NCBI RefSeq assembly: GCF_006385675.1
Contig: NZ_VFRR01000029.1
Coordinates: forward strand, 1 to 40,248
Direction of reading: 5' to 3'
Length of the DNA stretch: 40,248 bases
Origin: Maribrevibacterium harenarium
GTDB lineage: Bacteria > Pseudomonadota > Gammaproteobacteria > Pseudomonadales > Marinomonadaceae
In this document: piece by piece, positions 8,416 through 18,177 of the stretch
Layout of the letters: every line of letters starts with the position of its first letter
Position numbering within the stretch: position 1 is the stretch's first letter
Program-made: the position numbers and the translations under genes
The notes under the pieces: model-generated
Seen by the model: the letters and a program-made list of their open reading frames with translations, nothing else
The model's database searches: none
What the model was told of the DNA's origin: nothing

Positions 8416-9436
8416 CTGCTTTTATCCTATGTGCTAATTCCAATACCGACATGGCATAGCGTCGACTAGGGTTGTAATCCATAACTGTAAAGAAGTTTTC
8501 GAACGCCAACCAGTAGCTTACTTCCTCTTCGGCGGTTCTCAGCCCAATAAGCCCAGCCTGCCCATTTACCAGGGAACTTGGAGTAACGCCCAACTGTTGC
8601 CATTGAGCAACGCTTTTTTCTGGTTTCCGACCTTTATTGACCCAGTCAGCAATTGGCTCAATATTCGCTACACTTGCCGATACAAAGGGCAACTTACCAC
8701 GCTGCCAGCCATGACGTCGCAGATAGTTCGCTACTGAGCCAATTGCATCAATTTCTGAATCCCAAAGCTCAATCACGCCGTTACCATCGTAATCCAATGC
8801 AAGCTTTAGATAATTACTCGGCATAAACTGAACCATACCGAGAGCACCACTGTAGGAACCATTAGTGGTGCCAAGCCCCCAGCCTTCGCGGCGAGCCAGC
8901 AGTAAATAAGCCTCTAGCTCTGAGCGAAAATAGTCGGCTCGACGAGGATAGTCGAAACTCAAGGTCGTTAGTGAGGTAAAAACATCTCTATTTCCGGTCA
9001 CCCTGCCATAAGCTGTTTCCACGCCTAGCAGGGCGACGATTACATGCCAATCTACCCCATACTCCTCTTCGGCTCTAAGCAACCAAGGACGATTGCGCTG
9101 AGCAAATTCGATACCCTTTTGAATACGGTATGGTTCTAAGAAACGGGTAGCGTACTGGTAGTAAGGAGTAATAACTTCTGGTTGATTGTCAGATTTGGTG
9201 ATTACCTGCTCACGCTTTTCAATACTCGAAAATGCCTTTACTAAGATATCTCGATCGTATTTATGGGTAGTCACCATGTATTCAACGAACTGCTGTACTT
9301 CTTGGTTGGCGTAATAGCTATCTGCATAGGCTACGTCTTTCTCCTCAATCTCATGAGCAGAATCCGTTTTCGGTTGTGGCGCTGCAGAACAAGCTGACAA
9401 CAAGAATGCAAAAAACAAAATCCAAATAGTTCTCAT
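8402..9436 (-). CDS. mltB: Membrane-bound lytic murein transglycosylase B
   Basis: Lipoprotein lytic transglycosylase that cleaves peptidoglycan with 1,6-anhydro-muramic acid formation. 344 residues. Lipobox LSAC gives lipidated Cys16. The slt-like domain carries GVETAYGRVTG with the predicted catalytic Glu140, followed by TTLSFDYPRRADYF and the family segment GSYSGALGMVQFMPS. A DYDGNGVIELWDSEIDAIGS loop resembles the calcium-binding EF-hand-like loop of MltB. It begins 3 bp after rodA and overlaps rlpA. The presence of mltB here follows the Pseudomonas-type arrangement, not the enterobacterial one. Confidence 0.95.
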   Translation of the reverse strand: MRTIWILFFAFLLSACSAAPQPKTDSAHEIEEKDVAYADSYYANQEVQQFVEYMVTTHKYDRDILVKAFSSIEKREQVITKSDNQPEVITPYYQYATRFLEPYRIQKGIEFAQRNRPWLLRAEEEYGVDWHVIVALLGVETAYGRVTGNRDVFTSLTTLSFDYPRRADYFRSELEAYLLLARREGWGLGTTNGSYSGALGMVQFMPSNYLKLALDYDGNGVIELWDSEIDAIGSVANYLRRHGWQRGKLPFVSASVANIEPIADWVNKGRKPEKSVAQWQQLGVTPSSLVNGQAGLIGLRTAEEEVSYWLAFENFFTVMDYNPSRRYAMSVLELAHRIKAGAED

Positions 9437-9439
9437 GTC

Positions 9440-10561
9440 TTAAACCGCTTTTTTATGGGTTTGAATGGACATTAAAATCCCAAATGTGGCCATAATAGTG
9501 ATTATCGAAGTACCACCATAGCTCACCAAGGGTAAAGGCACTCCCACTACCGGCAAGATCCCCGACACCATTCCTATATTTACGAACATGTAAACAAAAA
9601 AAGTCAATGTCAGACTACCGGCAAGTAAACGGGCATAGTTATCTTCTGCGGTAGCCGCAATGTAAAGGCCGCGGGCAATCACCAACAAGTATGCGGTAAT
9701 CAACAAACCACACCCTAACATCCCGAACTCTTCTGCCAAGACCGCGATAATGAAATCCGTATGACTCTCCGGCAAAAAGTCCAGTTGCGCCTGGGTGCCT
9801 TCTAACCATCCCTTTCCGTAGAGCCCCCCAGAGCCAATGGCCGTTTTAGACTGAATAATATTCCAGCCCGCTCCAAGAGGGTCACTCTCGGGGTCGAGAA
9901 AGGTTAGCACTCGCTGTTTTTGGTAGTCACGCATCACCTGCCATAGACCATAAATAGCGACCGGCGCGATAGTCGCCGCGCCGATGATATACCGCCAGCC
10001 GAGCCCTGCTAAAAACAAGACGAATATTCCAGACACCCCAACCAACAAAGAAGTTCCCAAATCTGGCTGTTTGGCAATCATCAATGAAGGCAATGTAACT
10101 AATACTAACACGACAACAATTTGCTTAAGCGTTGGTGGAATTGGACGCATGGAGAAATACCAAGCGATCATCATCGGCATCACAATTTTCATTAACTCGG
10201 ATGGTTGGAAGCGCACTCCGCCAGGAAGCTCCAGCCAACGTTGCGCTCCTTTGGCACCGACCCCAACTAATAACACCCCGACTAGCAGTGCCGTGACACC
10301 AACAAACATCAGTGGGGAGGCTCGTCGCATATATTTTGGGGGGAGCTGAGCAAGAGTCAAACACACCATCATACCGATACTAAGGCGCAATACTTGACGC
10401 TCAACCATATCCACATCCTGACCGGAAGCGGAATAAAGTATGACAAGCCCACCAGCCATTAAGAGCAAGAGCGCTCCGGCTAGCAATATATCAATGTGAG
10501 TGAGGCGCCATAGACGAGCATTGGTGAATTCCAGCACCCGTTGGTAGAGGCTCTTATTCAT
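9440..10561 (-). CDS. rodA: Peptidoglycan glycosyltransferase RodA
   Basis: SEDS-family polytopic membrane protein that polymerises lipid II for cell elongation with PBP2. 373 residues from the chosen ATG, with about ten membrane segments. LDFLPESHTDFIIAVLAEE contains the essential SEDS Asp (about residue 269). Other signatures are RFQPSELMKI, GWNIIQSKTAIGSGG and the final VPLPLVSYGGTS. The longer GTG start at 10567 would touch its own AAGAGG; the ATG at 10561 has AAGAGG 5 nt upstream and is preferred. It overlaps the 3' end of mrdA by 8 bp, so the two partners are translationally coupled. Confidence 0.97.
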   Translation of the reverse strand: MNKSLYQRVLEFTNARLWRLTHIDILLAGALLLLMAGGLVILYSASGQDVDMVERQVLRLSIGMMVCLTLAQLPPKYMRRASPLMFVGVTALLVGVLLVGVGAKGAQRWLELPGGVRFQPSELMKIVMPMMIAWYFSMRPIPPTLKQIVVVLVLVTLPSLMIAKQPDLGTSLLVGVSGIFVLFLAGLGWRYIIGAATIAPVAIYGLWQVMRDYQKQRVLTFLDPESDPLGAGWNIIQSKTAIGSGGLYGKGWLEGTQAQLDFLPESHTDFIIAVLAEEFGMLGCGLLITAYLLVIARGLYIAATAEDNYARLLAGSLTLTFFVYMFVNIGMVSGILPVVGVPLPLVSYGGTSIITIMATFGILMSIQTHKKAV

Positions 10562-12434
10562 AAACACCTCTTAAAAAATAGTCATAGCGCTCGGGGTAGT
10601 CGTTATACAAGTACGCATCAAACAGAGCTTTACTCAGGTCTGCTGGTTTAGAACTGCTACCACCGTTCTCAAAGATGGCAAAAATAGCGATTTTTGGCTC
10701 CTCGGCCGGCGCCATACCGATGAATAAGGCATGGTCGTGGAGGCGCTTCTCTAAGTTAGTGGCATCGTATTCTTCATCTTCTTGCAGACTAAACACCTGA
10801 CCGGTGCCGGTCTTGCCAGCAATCGTATACGGCGTACCACGTAGTCGTCTTGCGGTACCTTTGCTGTCGGTAATCACTTTTTCCATCGCTTGCACCATAC
10901 GATTCCAGTTTCGCTCATTCTTAAGAGTTATATGGTGCATCTGCCCCGACTCCCCCTCAAACTGAACCGGTTCTGTGCCAATTGTTGCCACCATACGAGG
11001 ACGATAATAATCACCTCGATTCGCTAAGATGGCTGTGGCGTTCGCAATTTGCAGTGGTGTTGCGACCATAAAGCCCTGCCCTATACCGACGTTAACCGAG
11101 TCCCCTGGATACCAGGGTTCGTTATAGCGTGCTTTCTTCCATTCGTTTGACGGCAATAGCCCCACACTAGCCCCATTCAGGTCAAGAATGGGATCTTGAC
11201 CATAGCCAAATTTCGTAAGGAAATTGTGGATTGGAGTAATGCCCATTCGATGGGCCAAGCTATAGTAGTAGGTATCTACGGACTCGATGATAGAACGCTC
11301 TAAATCTACCCAACCGTGGCCATCACGCTTCCAGTCCCGATAACGCCTTCCGTTGGGATTAATCTGATAAAAGCCGCGAGCAAAGAACATCTCATCCCAA
11401 GTGGAAAAGCCATATTCCAGTCCCGCTAACGCCATAAAGGGCTTAATTGTCGATGCTGGAGGGTAACCACCACGTAATGCTCGGTTAAACAAGGGTAAAC
11501 GTTTATCATCGCGAAGCTTAGAGTAATTTTTAACCGAAATACCCCTTACAAACAGGTTGGGGTCGAAACCGGGTTTGGATACCAGCGCCAATATTCCGCC
11601 TGTATTAGGGTCAATAGCTACGACAGAGCCCTTATAGTCACCCAACAAATCATAAGCATACTGCTGTAGGCGAGCGTCTAGATACAGGTGAACATCCTGT
11701 CCAGGGGTCGGGTTTTGCCGTTCAATCTCGGCCATGATACGACCACGAGCGTTTACTTCTACCTTGGTATACCCAGGAGTGCCAAATAACACATCCTCAT
11801 AAAAGCCTTCTACACCGGTTTTGCCAATAAATTGGGCACCTTGGTAGGCCTGCCTATCAACACTCTCTAAGTCACGTGCGGTAATACGACCGACATAACC
11901 AATAGCGTGGGCGAAGGCTTCGCCGAAGGGATAGTAGCGATTAAGTTGTGCTTCCACTTGCACGCCATCCAAACGATACAGATCTACCGCAATCGCGGCC
12001 CACTCTTCATCGGTCAGTTGAGCCTTTAAAGTTACCGATTGATAAGGACGGCGATATTCTCGTAGCTTTTGCTCAAACTCGTCCCATTCATCATCAGAAA
12101 TGTCGATCACACCGAGAAGCTCTTGACGCAGCCAGTCGATACTTTTAATACGTTCGGGGGTAACAGTTAAGCTATGTATGGGACGATTGTCTGCTAGCAC
12201 AATGCCGTTACGATCGAGGATCAACCCCCGCGGCGGAGGCTCCGTCACCAGCATCTGGCGGTTGTCATCTGCCTGCGTTTGATAACGCTCGTATTGCAAC
12301 ACTTGTAAGTAGACCAAGCGCGCCATTAACACACCGACTAAAATCAGTACAAATACCGCAGCAAATATTATCCGGCGTTGGGTTAAGGACTGCTCGGCGC
12401 GATAGTTACGAAAGAACTGATGATGTTTAGCCAC
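10554..12434 (-). CDS. mrdA: Penicillin-binding protein 2 (transpeptidase)
   Basis: Class B PBP of the rod complex; crosslinks glycan made by RodA. 626 residues, as usual. One N-terminal membrane anchor about 21-44, pedestal domain with ENR-like and PPPRGLILDRNG, then the transpeptidase domain: STIK at 328-331 (nucleophile Ser328), SVD at 385-387 and KTG at 541-543. All catalytic motifs are intact. The start is GTG with AAGG 7 nt upstream, 9 bp after the rlmH stop. The Met-free N-terminus (MAKHHQFFRNYRAEQ) aligns well with known PBP2 starts, so GTG is credible. Confidence 0.97.
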   Translation of the reverse strand: MAKHHQFFRNYRAEQSLTQRRIIFAAVFVLILVGVLMARLVYLQVLQYERYQTQADDNRQMLVTEPPPRGLILDRNGIVLADNRPIHSLTVTPERIKSIDWLRQELLGVIDISDDEWDEFEQKLREYRRPYQSVTLKAQLTDEEWAAIAVDLYRLDGVQVEAQLNRYYPFGEAFAHAIGYVGRITARDLESVDRQAYQGAQFIGKTGVEGFYEDVLFGTPGYTKVEVNARGRIMAEIERQNPTPGQDVHLYLDARLQQYAYDLLGDYKGSVVAIDPNTGGILALVSKPGFDPNLFVRGISVKNYSKLRDDKRLPLFNRALRGGYPPASTIKPFMALAGLEYGFSTWDEMFFARGFYQINPNGRRYRDWKRDGHGWVDLERSIIESVDTYYYSLAHRMGITPIHNFLTKFGYGQDPILDLNGASVGLLPSNEWKKARYNEPWYPGDSVNVGIGQGFMVATPLQIANATAILANRGDYYRPRMVATIGTEPVQFEGESGQMHHITLKNERNWNRMVQAMEKVITDSKGTARRLRGTPYTIAGKTGTGQVFSLQEDEEYDATNLEKRLHDHALFIGMAPAEEPKIAIFAIFENGGSSSKPADLSKALFDAYLYNDYPERYDYFLRGVYE

Positions 12435-12443
12435 GCAAGCGCC

Positions 12444-12911
12444 TTAACGATGATATGGGTGGTTATTCATCAGAGTCCACGCACGATAGATTTGTTCGGC
12501 TAGTAAGACGCGAACCAATGGGTGGGGTAAGGTAAGATTGGATAACGACCACTTTTGATCAGCACGATTACTACAACGTGGGTCAAGACCATCTGGCCCA
12601 CCAATGAGTAGTGTTACGTTGTGGCCTTCCATGCGCCATTGCTCGGTTTGTGCCGCTAAATCATGGGTCGACCAAGCTTTTCCCAATACCTCAAGGGCGA
12701 TGACTCGATCCCCTGGAGGTATGGCAGCGAGCATAGCATCGCCTTCTTTGCGAATAGCTTTAGCGATGTCACTATTTTTTGAGCGCTGTGCCATCGGTAG
12801 TTCCACCACCTCCAAAGCGAAGTCTTTCGGCAGGCGCTTGGCATATTCATCATAGCCTTCGGTTACCCACTTTGGCATTTTGGTGCCTACCGCGATAATT
12901 CGGATTCTCAT
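12444..12911 (-). CDS. rlmH: 23S rRNA (pseudouridine1915-N3)-methyltransferase
   Basis: SPOUT-fold methyltransferase modifying pseudouridine 1915 of assembled 70S ribosomes. 155 residues, exactly typical. The SAM-binding trefoil knot shows [11 protein letters not shown] at 101-111 and the family C-terminus [19 protein letters not shown] ending NNHPYHR. It sits 60 bp after rsfS and 9 bp before mrdA, the classic order coupling ribosome maturation with cell-wall elongation genes. Confidence 0.98.
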   Translation of the reverse strand: MRIRIIAVGTKMPKWVTEGYDEYAKRLPKDFALEVVELPMAQRSKNSDIAKAIRKEGDAMLAAIPPGDRVIALEVLGKAWSTHDLAAQTEQWRMEGHNVTLLIGGPDGLDPRCSNRADQKWSLSNLTLPHPLVRVLLAEQIYRAWTLMNNHPYHR

Positions 12912-12971
12912 AGTGTCTTGTTAGTGATGGTTACCAATTAATAGGGATTCAGTTCTCGCAAACGAACAAAA

Positions 12972-13325
12972 TTAACGCTGCTCTGGTTTGATATCCCACA
13001 GTTTCTCAAGATCGTAAAAAGCTCGGGCTTCTTCCGTCATCACATGCACAACAACGTCATGAAGATCGACCAATACCCAATCGCTGCCCATATCACGACC
13101 TTCACTGCCAAGGGGTTGTACGCCATTGGCCTTAAGGTGCTCAACCACATTTTGCCCCAAAGAATGTACATGACGTTTAGAGGTACCAGAACAAATCACC
13201 ATGTAGTCCATTAAGTCTGTCAACTCACTTACCTTGAGTACTTTGATATTCTGTGCTTTGACATCTTCCAATGCTTCAACGGCGAGGTCGAGGATTTGAT
13301 CTGCGGTTACCTGGGTATTACTCAT
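12972..13325 (-). CDS. rsfS: Ribosomal silencing factor RsfS
   Basis: 117-residue RsfS/Iojap family protein (DUF143 fold) that binds uL14 and blocks subunit joining in starvation. Recognised from DLMDYMVICSGTSKRHV at about 33-49, GSEGRDMGSDWVLVDLHDVVVHV and the ending YDLEKLW. It begins 8 bp after nadD, as in most gammaproteobacteria, and is followed by a 60-bp gap before rlmH in which I see nothing distinct. Confidence 0.97.
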   Translation of the reverse strand: MSNTQVTADQILDLAVEALEDVKAQNIKVLKVSELTDLMDYMVICSGTSKRHVHSLGQNVVEHLKANGVQPLGSEGRDMGSDWVLVDLHDVVVHVMTEEARAFYDLEKLWDIKPEQR

Positions 13326-13333
13326 AGCTTGTT

Positions 13334-14026
13334 TTAGCCTTTCTGATAAAGTTGATGGTCGAGTATAAATTCACGTACGTTTTCCGGTAATAGGTAGGCG
13401 ATTGACTGTTGCTGAGCGCACAACTTGCGAATCATACTCGAAGAAATTGCTAGTGGCGTCAGCGATGTCTGCCAGATTTTACCGGATGGTGCTGATTGTA
13501 ACTCAGTGACATCATTCGCTCGACGTTTTTCGTAGAAGTCTTCTAGTTTAGAGGGGAGTTCCGGCTCCCATCCAGGACGAGAGACCACTAAAATATGGGC
13601 AAATTGTACTAATTCAGCCCAACGTTTCCAGGTGGTAAGTGACAGAAAGCTGTCCATGCCTACCGTGAGAACAATCGGAGTCGTCTGCCCTACTTCTTGC
13701 CTTAGCTCAGCCAAGGTATCGATGGTATAACTGGGGCCTTGACGTTCAATCTCGCGCCGATCAACTTTTAACCTAGGATCTGCACGACAAGCTAATTCGA
13801 CCATGTGCAGACGCTCAAACGGCTTCACCTGCAAAGCGTCTTTATGTACCGGTTGAAAGCAAGGAATCAAACGTAACTCGTTAAAAGCAAAACGGTCGAG
13901 AATATCGACCGCTGTGCGAAGGTGACCATGATGAATGGGATTAAAGGTTCCTCCCATCACCACAATCCCTTTATGTTTCACATCTAACTCAGTTGTCACG
14001 GGTATGACCATCTCCCAGTACAACAT
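13334..14026 (-). CDS. nadD: Nicotinate-nucleotide adenylyltransferase
   Basis: Adenylates nicotinate mononucleotide in NAD synthesis. Nucleotidyltransferase fold with [11 protein letters not shown] at 25-35 (the HxGH active site; Asn replaces the common Asp in the GTFDP motif) and SSSMIRK near the C-terminus, equivalent to ISSTxxR. The start is uncertain. The ATG used here gives 230 residues and a roughly 20-residue extension over typical NadD, overlapping proA by 38 bp. An ATG at 14011 would give a shorter extension. The ATG at residue 24 would remove the first beta strand and is unlikely. Confidence 0.93.
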   Translation of the reverse strand: MLYWEMVIPVTTELDVKHKGIVVMGGTFNPIHHGHLRTAVDILDRFAFNELRLIPCFQPVHKDALQVKPFERLHMVELACRADPRLKVDRREIERQGPSYTIDTLAELRQEVGQTTPIVLTVGMDSFLSLTTWKRWAELVQFAHILVVSRPGWEPELPSKLEDFYEKRRANDVTELQSAPSGKIWQTSLTPLAISSSMIRKLCAQQQSIAYLLPENVREFILDHQLYQKG

Positions 14027-15245
14027 ATTTCTGACTGGTTAAACCGACTAGACCAACAGGTCCGCGAGCATGAATTTTATCGGTAGAAATACCGATCTCC
14101 GCGCCTAAGCCATACTCGAAACCGTCAGCAAATGCCGTCGAGGCATTTACCATAACAGAGGAGGAGTCCACCTCAGTCATAAAGGCCCGAGTCTTGGAAT
14201 AGTTTTGGGTCACAATCGCATCAGAATGGTGAGAACCATACTGATTAATGTGGGCAATGGCCTCATCCATATCTGTCACCAATTTGATTGATAATTTTGG
14301 CGCGAGATATTCTGTATACCAATCCTCCTCGGTTGCGACTCCTGCAGCGATCAAACCACGGGTTTGCTCGCAGCCAACTAACTCTACACCTTTCTCGGCA
14401 TAGGCCGCAGCCAGTTTCGGTAAAATAGCCTCAGCGACCTCCACATGTACCAATAGCGATTCCATTGCATTACAAACGCCATAACGACGGGTTTTCGCAT
14501 TCAAAGCAATACGAAACGCCTTATCCAGATCCGCTTCATTATCGATGTAAACATGACAGTTACCATCTAAATGCTTGATGACTGGCACACGCGCATCGCG
14601 GCTAATACGTTCGATTAGACCCTTGCCACCGCGAGGTACAATCACATCAACGTACTCAGGCATGGTAATGAGTTTGCCGACCGCGTCACGGTCAGTTGTG
14701 TTGATAACCTGCACGGCATCCTCCGGCAATCCGGCCGTTTTCAATCCGCTAGCAACCGCGGCCGCAATAGCTTGGTTGGAGTAAAATGCCTCACTGCCAC
14801 CGCGTAAAATTGTGGCATTCCCCGACTTCAAGCATAAGCTTGCCGCATCAATGGTTACATTAGGGCGGGATTCGTAAATAATCCCGATCACGCCGAGAGG
14901 CACCCGCATTTTACCTAGCTGAATACCAGATGGGCGGAACACCATGTCGGTAATTTCACCAACAGGGTCAGGCAAGGAAGCAACTTGGCGTAATCCCTCG
15001 ATCATACCGCTGATCCGAGCATCATTAAGCGCTAACCGATCAAGAAGTGCAGCATCAAGGCCTTTTTCGCGGCCATTGACCAAATCTTTCTCATTCTCTT
15101 GCTGGAGATAAGGTCGAGCAGACTCGAGCGCTTCAGCCATAGCATATAGCGCTTGGTTTTTTTGCTCGGTAGTTGCCCGCACCAATTGGCGAGAGGCCGC
15201 GCGGGCACGTTGGCCAACGTCATTCATATAGGACTCAATCGACAT
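13989..15245 (-). CDS. proA: Glutamate-5-semialdehyde dehydrogenase (gamma-glutamyl phosphate reductase)
   Basis: NADPH-dependent second step of proline biosynthesis. 418 residues. The catalytic Cys258 lies in [15 protein letters not shown]. Other family motifs are [14 protein letters not shown] (residues about 118-131), [15 protein letters not shown] and the C-terminal [14 protein letters not shown] start. It overlaps nadD by 38 bp, the Pseudomonas-like proA-nadD linkage. No proB adjoins, as in pseudomonads where proB lies with obg. Its promoter should be in the 134-bp divergent region shared with trmO. Confidence 0.98.
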   Translation of the reverse strand: MSIESYMNDVGQRARAASRQLVRATTEQKNQALYAMAEALESARPYLQQENEKDLVNGREKGLDAALLDRLALNDARISGMIEGLRQVASLPDPVGEITDMVFRPSGIQLGKMRVPLGVIGIIYESRPNVTIDAASLCLKSGNATILRGGSEAFYSNQAIAAAVASGLKTAGLPEDAVQVINTTDRDAVGKLITMPEYVDVIVPRGGKGLIERISRDARVPVIKHLDGNCHVYIDNEADLDKAFRIALNAKTRRYGVCNAMESLLVHVEVAEAILPKLAAAYAEKGVELVGCEQTRGLIAAGVATEEDWYTEYLAPKLSIKLVTDMDEAIAHINQYGSHHSDAIVTQNYSKTRAFMTEVDSSSVMVNASTAFADGFEYGLGAEIGISTDKIHARGPVGLVGLTSQKYVVLGDGHTRDN

Positions 15246-15290
15246 AACTTATCTCACTGTTTTGAATAATATGGGCTCATTCTGTGTAAG

Positions 15291-15310
15291 CCGCTTTCCT
15301 TCGTAAGCGG
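15291..15310. repeat. Inverted repeat in proA/trmO divergent region
   Basis: CCGCTT and AAGCGG pair around an 8-nt loop, and the hexamer GTAAGC occurs in both flanks. Position midway between divergent start codons fits an operator, but a TATACT -10-like hexamer at 15312 has no matching -35. Nothing else stands out in this 134-bp gap. Confidence 0.3.
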
Positions 15311-15379
15311 TTATACTATCACAATCTTTTTTTGAGGCGATCATGGTTGCCGTCACAAAGGCGCAAATAAGGAGGCTAC

Positions 15380-16120
15380 TTGTCAACACCTACCAGTTTT
15401 ACCTTCCAGCAGATAGGGGTAGTCCATTCATGCTACCGACAAAAATTTGGCATCCCTCGTCAACCTGGATTAATCGAGGCCGCGAATGGCAGAATTGAGT
15501 TACTTGCGCCTTTTAATCGTATGGATGTACTGGATGGCCTAGAAGGTTTTTCCCATATTTGGGTACATTTTATTTTCCACCAATGTATGCAGGAAAACTG
15601 GAAAGCTAAAATTCGTCCACCACGTTTAGGCGGAAAAACCAAAGTTGGCGTTTTTGCGTCTCGCGCTACCCATAGACCCAACCCTCTAGGATTATCAGTA
15701 GTAAAACTGGGTGCAATCTATCAAGAGGAAGGGCGTGTTTATATTGATATTATTGGTGCAGATTTACTCGATCAAACCCCTGTAGTTGATATTAAACCTT
15801 ATCTACCTTATGCAGATGCTCTCCCGGATGCCAAAGGGGGCTTTGCACCACTCCCGGTTGAAGTGAAACCGGTACGATTTACTCCGCAAGCGGAGCAACA
15901 GTGTCACAGCTATCTAAAACATACTGGAAGAGACTTACAGAGTTTGGCTTCCCAAGTTATTGGCCAGGATCCTCGCCCTTCTTATTTATGGGGAACCACT
16001 GGACGCATTCATGGCAATCAACTTTGGGATGCGAATGTGAAATGGGTAGCCTATGATGAATACTTTGAGGTGACCGAGATTGAGCTAGGAGAGTCCCATG
16101 AACCGGCAAAAAATGCTTAA
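15380..16120 (+). CDS. trmO: tRNA (N6-threonylcarbamoyladenosine37-N6)-methyltransferase TrmO
   Basis: Methylates t6A37 to m6t6A37 in threonine tRNAs reading ACY codons. 246 residues. The YaeB-like beta-barrel shows FQQIGVVHS at the N-terminus, FGIPRQPGL, FSHIWVHFIFHQ, RPPRLGGKTKVGVFASRAT and HRPNPLGLSVVKL, then DQTPVVDIKPYLPYADALPDA and QDPRPSY, all classic. The start is TTG: a strong AAGGAGG lies 4 nt upstream and the resulting N-terminus aligns with E. coli TrmO. No alternative ATG is in frame upstream. Its 3' end overlaps the next small gene by 23 bp. Confidence 0.95.
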   Translation: MSTPTSFTFQQIGVVHSCYRQKFGIPRQPGLIEAANGRIELLAPFNRMDVLDGLEGFSHIWVHFIFHQCMQENWKAKIRPPRLGGKTKVGVFASRATHRPNPLGLSVVKLGAIYQEEGRVYIDIIGADLLDQTPVVDIKPYLPYADALPDAKGGFAPLPVEVKPVRFTPQAEQQCHSYLKHTGRDLQSLASQVIGQDPRPSYLWGTTGRIHGNQLWDANVKWVAYDEYFEVTEIELGESHEPAKNA

Positions 16121-16343
16121 CGCTTACCGAGCTGTGGATAAATCTACTTCAGGAACATCGCACCCTAAGCAGCCATCTATTTATCGTTCTGAGTATGATG
16201 AAAAGCTCATCAAAGACTATCACTTCGCCAAATTCCGGCGTAATCATGCCGAACTGAGCCATAACCCTACCTTGAAAGCCCTGCTGGAGAAAGCAGAATG
16301 GGATGAAGAGGACGTTCAAACTCTGTTGCGTCAATTGAACTAA
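16098..16343 (+). CDS. Small conserved-looking hypothetical protein
   Basis: 81 residues, not recognised. The first third is basic and disordered in appearance (Lys, Ser, Thr, Pro). Residues about 28-81 look helical and charged, with YDEKLIKDYHFAKFRRN and a C-terminal ALLEKAEWDEEDVQTLLRQL helix. There is no Cys, signal peptide or membrane segment. The ATG has AGGAGAG about 4 nt upstream and overlaps trmO by 23 bp, so translational coupling is likely and the gene is credible. A perfect DnaA-box 9-mer lies inside it and another just after it. Confidence 0.75.
   Translation: MNRQKMLNAYRAVDKSTSGTSHPKQPSIYRSEYDEKLIKDYHFAKFRRNHAELSHNPTLKALLEKAEWDEEDVQTLLRQLN
16133..16141 (-). promoter_or_regulatory. 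Perfect DnaA-box 9-mer (inside small gene)
   Basis: TGTGGATAA, the exact complement of the E. coli consensus TTATCCACA. It lies in the 5' coding region of the 81-codon gene and is inverted relative to the box at 16372. Confidence 0.45.
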
Positions 16344-16371
16344 ATCGCTTAACTTTCGACTATTCCCACAG

Positions 16372-16394
16372 TTATCCACATCTTCTGTGCATAG
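16372..16394 (+). promoter_or_regulatory. DnaA box plus adjacent near-match
   Basis: TTATCCACA at 16372-16380 is a perfect consensus box. TGTGCATAG at 16386-16394 matches the complement consensus TGTGNATAA except at its last base. Both lie in the 151-bp gap between the small gene and the rpsA stop. The rest of that gap is a bidirectional terminator. Confidence 0.45.
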
Positions 16395-16427
16395 CCATTT
16401 TGTCAACGCCCAGTTTAAAAAAACATA

Positions 16428-16459
16428 AAAAAAGCGGACCTAAAAAGATCCGCTTTTTT
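16428..16459. terminator. Bidirectional terminator between rpsA and the trmO operon
   Basis: AAAAAAGCGGA pairs with TCCGCTTTTTT (11 bp) around a 10-nt loop. The A-run and T-run make it work for both converging units: rpsA from the right, trmO and the small gene from the left. Confidence 0.85.
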
Positions 16460-16494
16460 GCAACTATATCAGTTAAGCTATTGCTTAATCTAAA

Positions 16495-18177
16495 TTAGTT
16501 TTGGTTCTCGAGTTGAGCTTTGATCAGGTCACCGATAGTAGTCGGACCGCTAACTTCAGCTTGTTGTTTCTCAGCGTGAGATTTAAGAGCAGCTTTCTCT
16601 TCAGAAGCGTCTTTCGCTTTAACAGAGATAGCGATAGTGCGAGCTTTACGGTCAACGTTAGTGATCGCAGCTTCTACAGAATCACCAGCTTTAAGAACAG
16701 TAGAAGCATCTTCTACACGCTCACGGCTGATTTCAGAAACTTTCAAGTAAGCTTCAACGCCTTCAGCTAGAGTAACAACAGCGCCTTTAGCATCAACTTC
16801 AGCAACAGTACCAGTTACGATCGCGCCTTTGTCATTTTCAGCAACGAATGCAACGAATGGATCTTCTTCTAGTTGTTTAACACCTAGAGAGATACGCTCG
16901 CGCTCTGCGTCGATAGAAAGAACAACGGTCTCAAGTAGATCGCCTTTCTTGTACTTACGTACTGCTTCTTCACCAGTTTCGTCCCAAGATAGGTCAGATA
17001 GGTGAACAAGACCATCGATACCACCGTCAAGACCGATGAATACGCCAAAGTCAGTGATAGACTTGATAGCGCCAGAGATCTTGTCGCCTTTGTTGAAGGA
17101 ACCAGCAAACTCTTCCCATGGGTTTGGAGTGCACTGTTTGATACCTAGAGAAATACGACGACGTTCTTCGTCGATATCAAGGATCATTACTTCAACATCG
17201 TCGCCGATTTGAACCACTTTAGATGGGTGGATGTTCTTGTTAGTCCAATCCATTTCGGAAACGTGAACAAGACCTTCAACACCTTCTTCAAGCTCAGCGA
17301 AGCAGCCGTAGTCAGTTAGGTTAGTTACGCGTGCAGATACTTTAGTACCTTCTGGGTAACGAGCTTTGATTGCTACCCATGGATCTTCACCTAGTTGTTT
17401 CAGACCTAGAGATACACGGTTACGCTCACGATCGAATTTAAGAACTTTAACGTCGATCTCATCACCTACAGCGATAATCTCGCTTGGGTGTTTGATACGT
17501 TTCCAAGCCATGTCAGTGATGTGTAGAAGACCATCAACACCGCCCAAGTCAACGAACGCACCGTAATCAGTAAGGTTCTTAACGATACCTTTAACTTCTT
17601 GACCTTCTTCAAGAGAAGCAAGCAGAGTTTCACGCTCAGCGCTGTTAGTCGCTTCCATAACGGCACGACGAGAAACAACAACGTTGTTACGTTTTTGATC
17701 AAGCTTGATAAGTTTGAAGTCTAGCTCTACGCCTTCAAGGTGAGTTGTATCGCGGATTGGGCGAACATCTACCAAAGAACCTGGCAAGAAAGCACGGATA
17801 TTAGCGATATCAACAGTGAAGCCACCTTTAACTTTACCGTTGATAATACCTTTAATGATTTCACCTTCTTCGTAAGCTTTTTCAAGTACAGACCAAGTTT
17901 CTGCACGTTTCGCTTTTTCACGAGAAAGTTTTGTTTCACCGAAGCCGTCTTCAACAGCGTCTAGTGCAACTTTAACTTCGTCACCGATGTTAAGAGAGAA
18001 TTCACCGTTATCATCTAGGAATTGAGAACGAGGAATAACACCTTCAGATTTTAGTCCTGCATGAACTGTTACCCAGTCACTGTCGATGTCAACAATGATA
18101 CCAGTAACAATTGCGCCAGGCGCCATTTCGACGCTTTTTAGGCTTTCTTCAAACAGTTCTGCGAAGCTTTGAGTCAT
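16495..18177 (-). CDS. rpsA: 30S ribosomal protein S1
   Basis: RNA-binding protein of the small subunit that unfolds mRNA for initiation. 560 residues from the chosen ATG, close to 557 in E. coli. It has six S1 OB-fold repeats; the central ones are easy to see from recurrent [39 protein letters not shown] and [20 protein letters not shown]. Its N-terminus [14 protein letters not shown] matches the family. A frame open 14 codons further (to 18219) is not used: AGGA lies about 6 nt before the chosen ATG, and the extension covers the leader hairpin. Codon use is strongly biased, as expected for a highly expressed gene. Confidence 0.98.
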   Translation of the reverse strand: MTQSFAELFEESLKSVEMAPGAIVTGIIVDIDSDWVTVHAGLKSEGVIPRSQFLDDNGEFSLNIGDEVKVALDAVEDGFGETKLSREKAKRAETWSVLEKAYEEGEIIKGIINGKVKGGFTVDIANIRAFLPGSLVDVRPIRDTTHLEGVELDFKLIKLDQKRNNVVVSRRAVMEATNSAERETLLASLEEGQEVKGIVKNLTDYGAFVDLGGVDGLLHITDMAWKRIKHPSEIIAVGDEIDVKVLKFDRERNRVSLGLKQLGEDPWVAIKARYPEGTKVSARVTNLTDYGCFAELEEGVEGLVHVSEMDWTNKNIHPSKVVQIGDDVEVMILDIDEERRRISLGIKQCTPNPWEEFAGSFNKGDKISGAIKSITDFGVFIGLDGGIDGLVHLSDLSWDETGEEAVRKYKKGDLLETVVLSIDAERERISLGVKQLEEDPFVAFVAENDKGAIVTGTVAEVDAKGAVVTLAEGVEAYLKVSEISRERVEDASTVLKAGDSVEAAITNVDRKARTIAISVKAKDASEEKAALKSHAEKQQAEVSGPTTIGDLIKAQLENQN

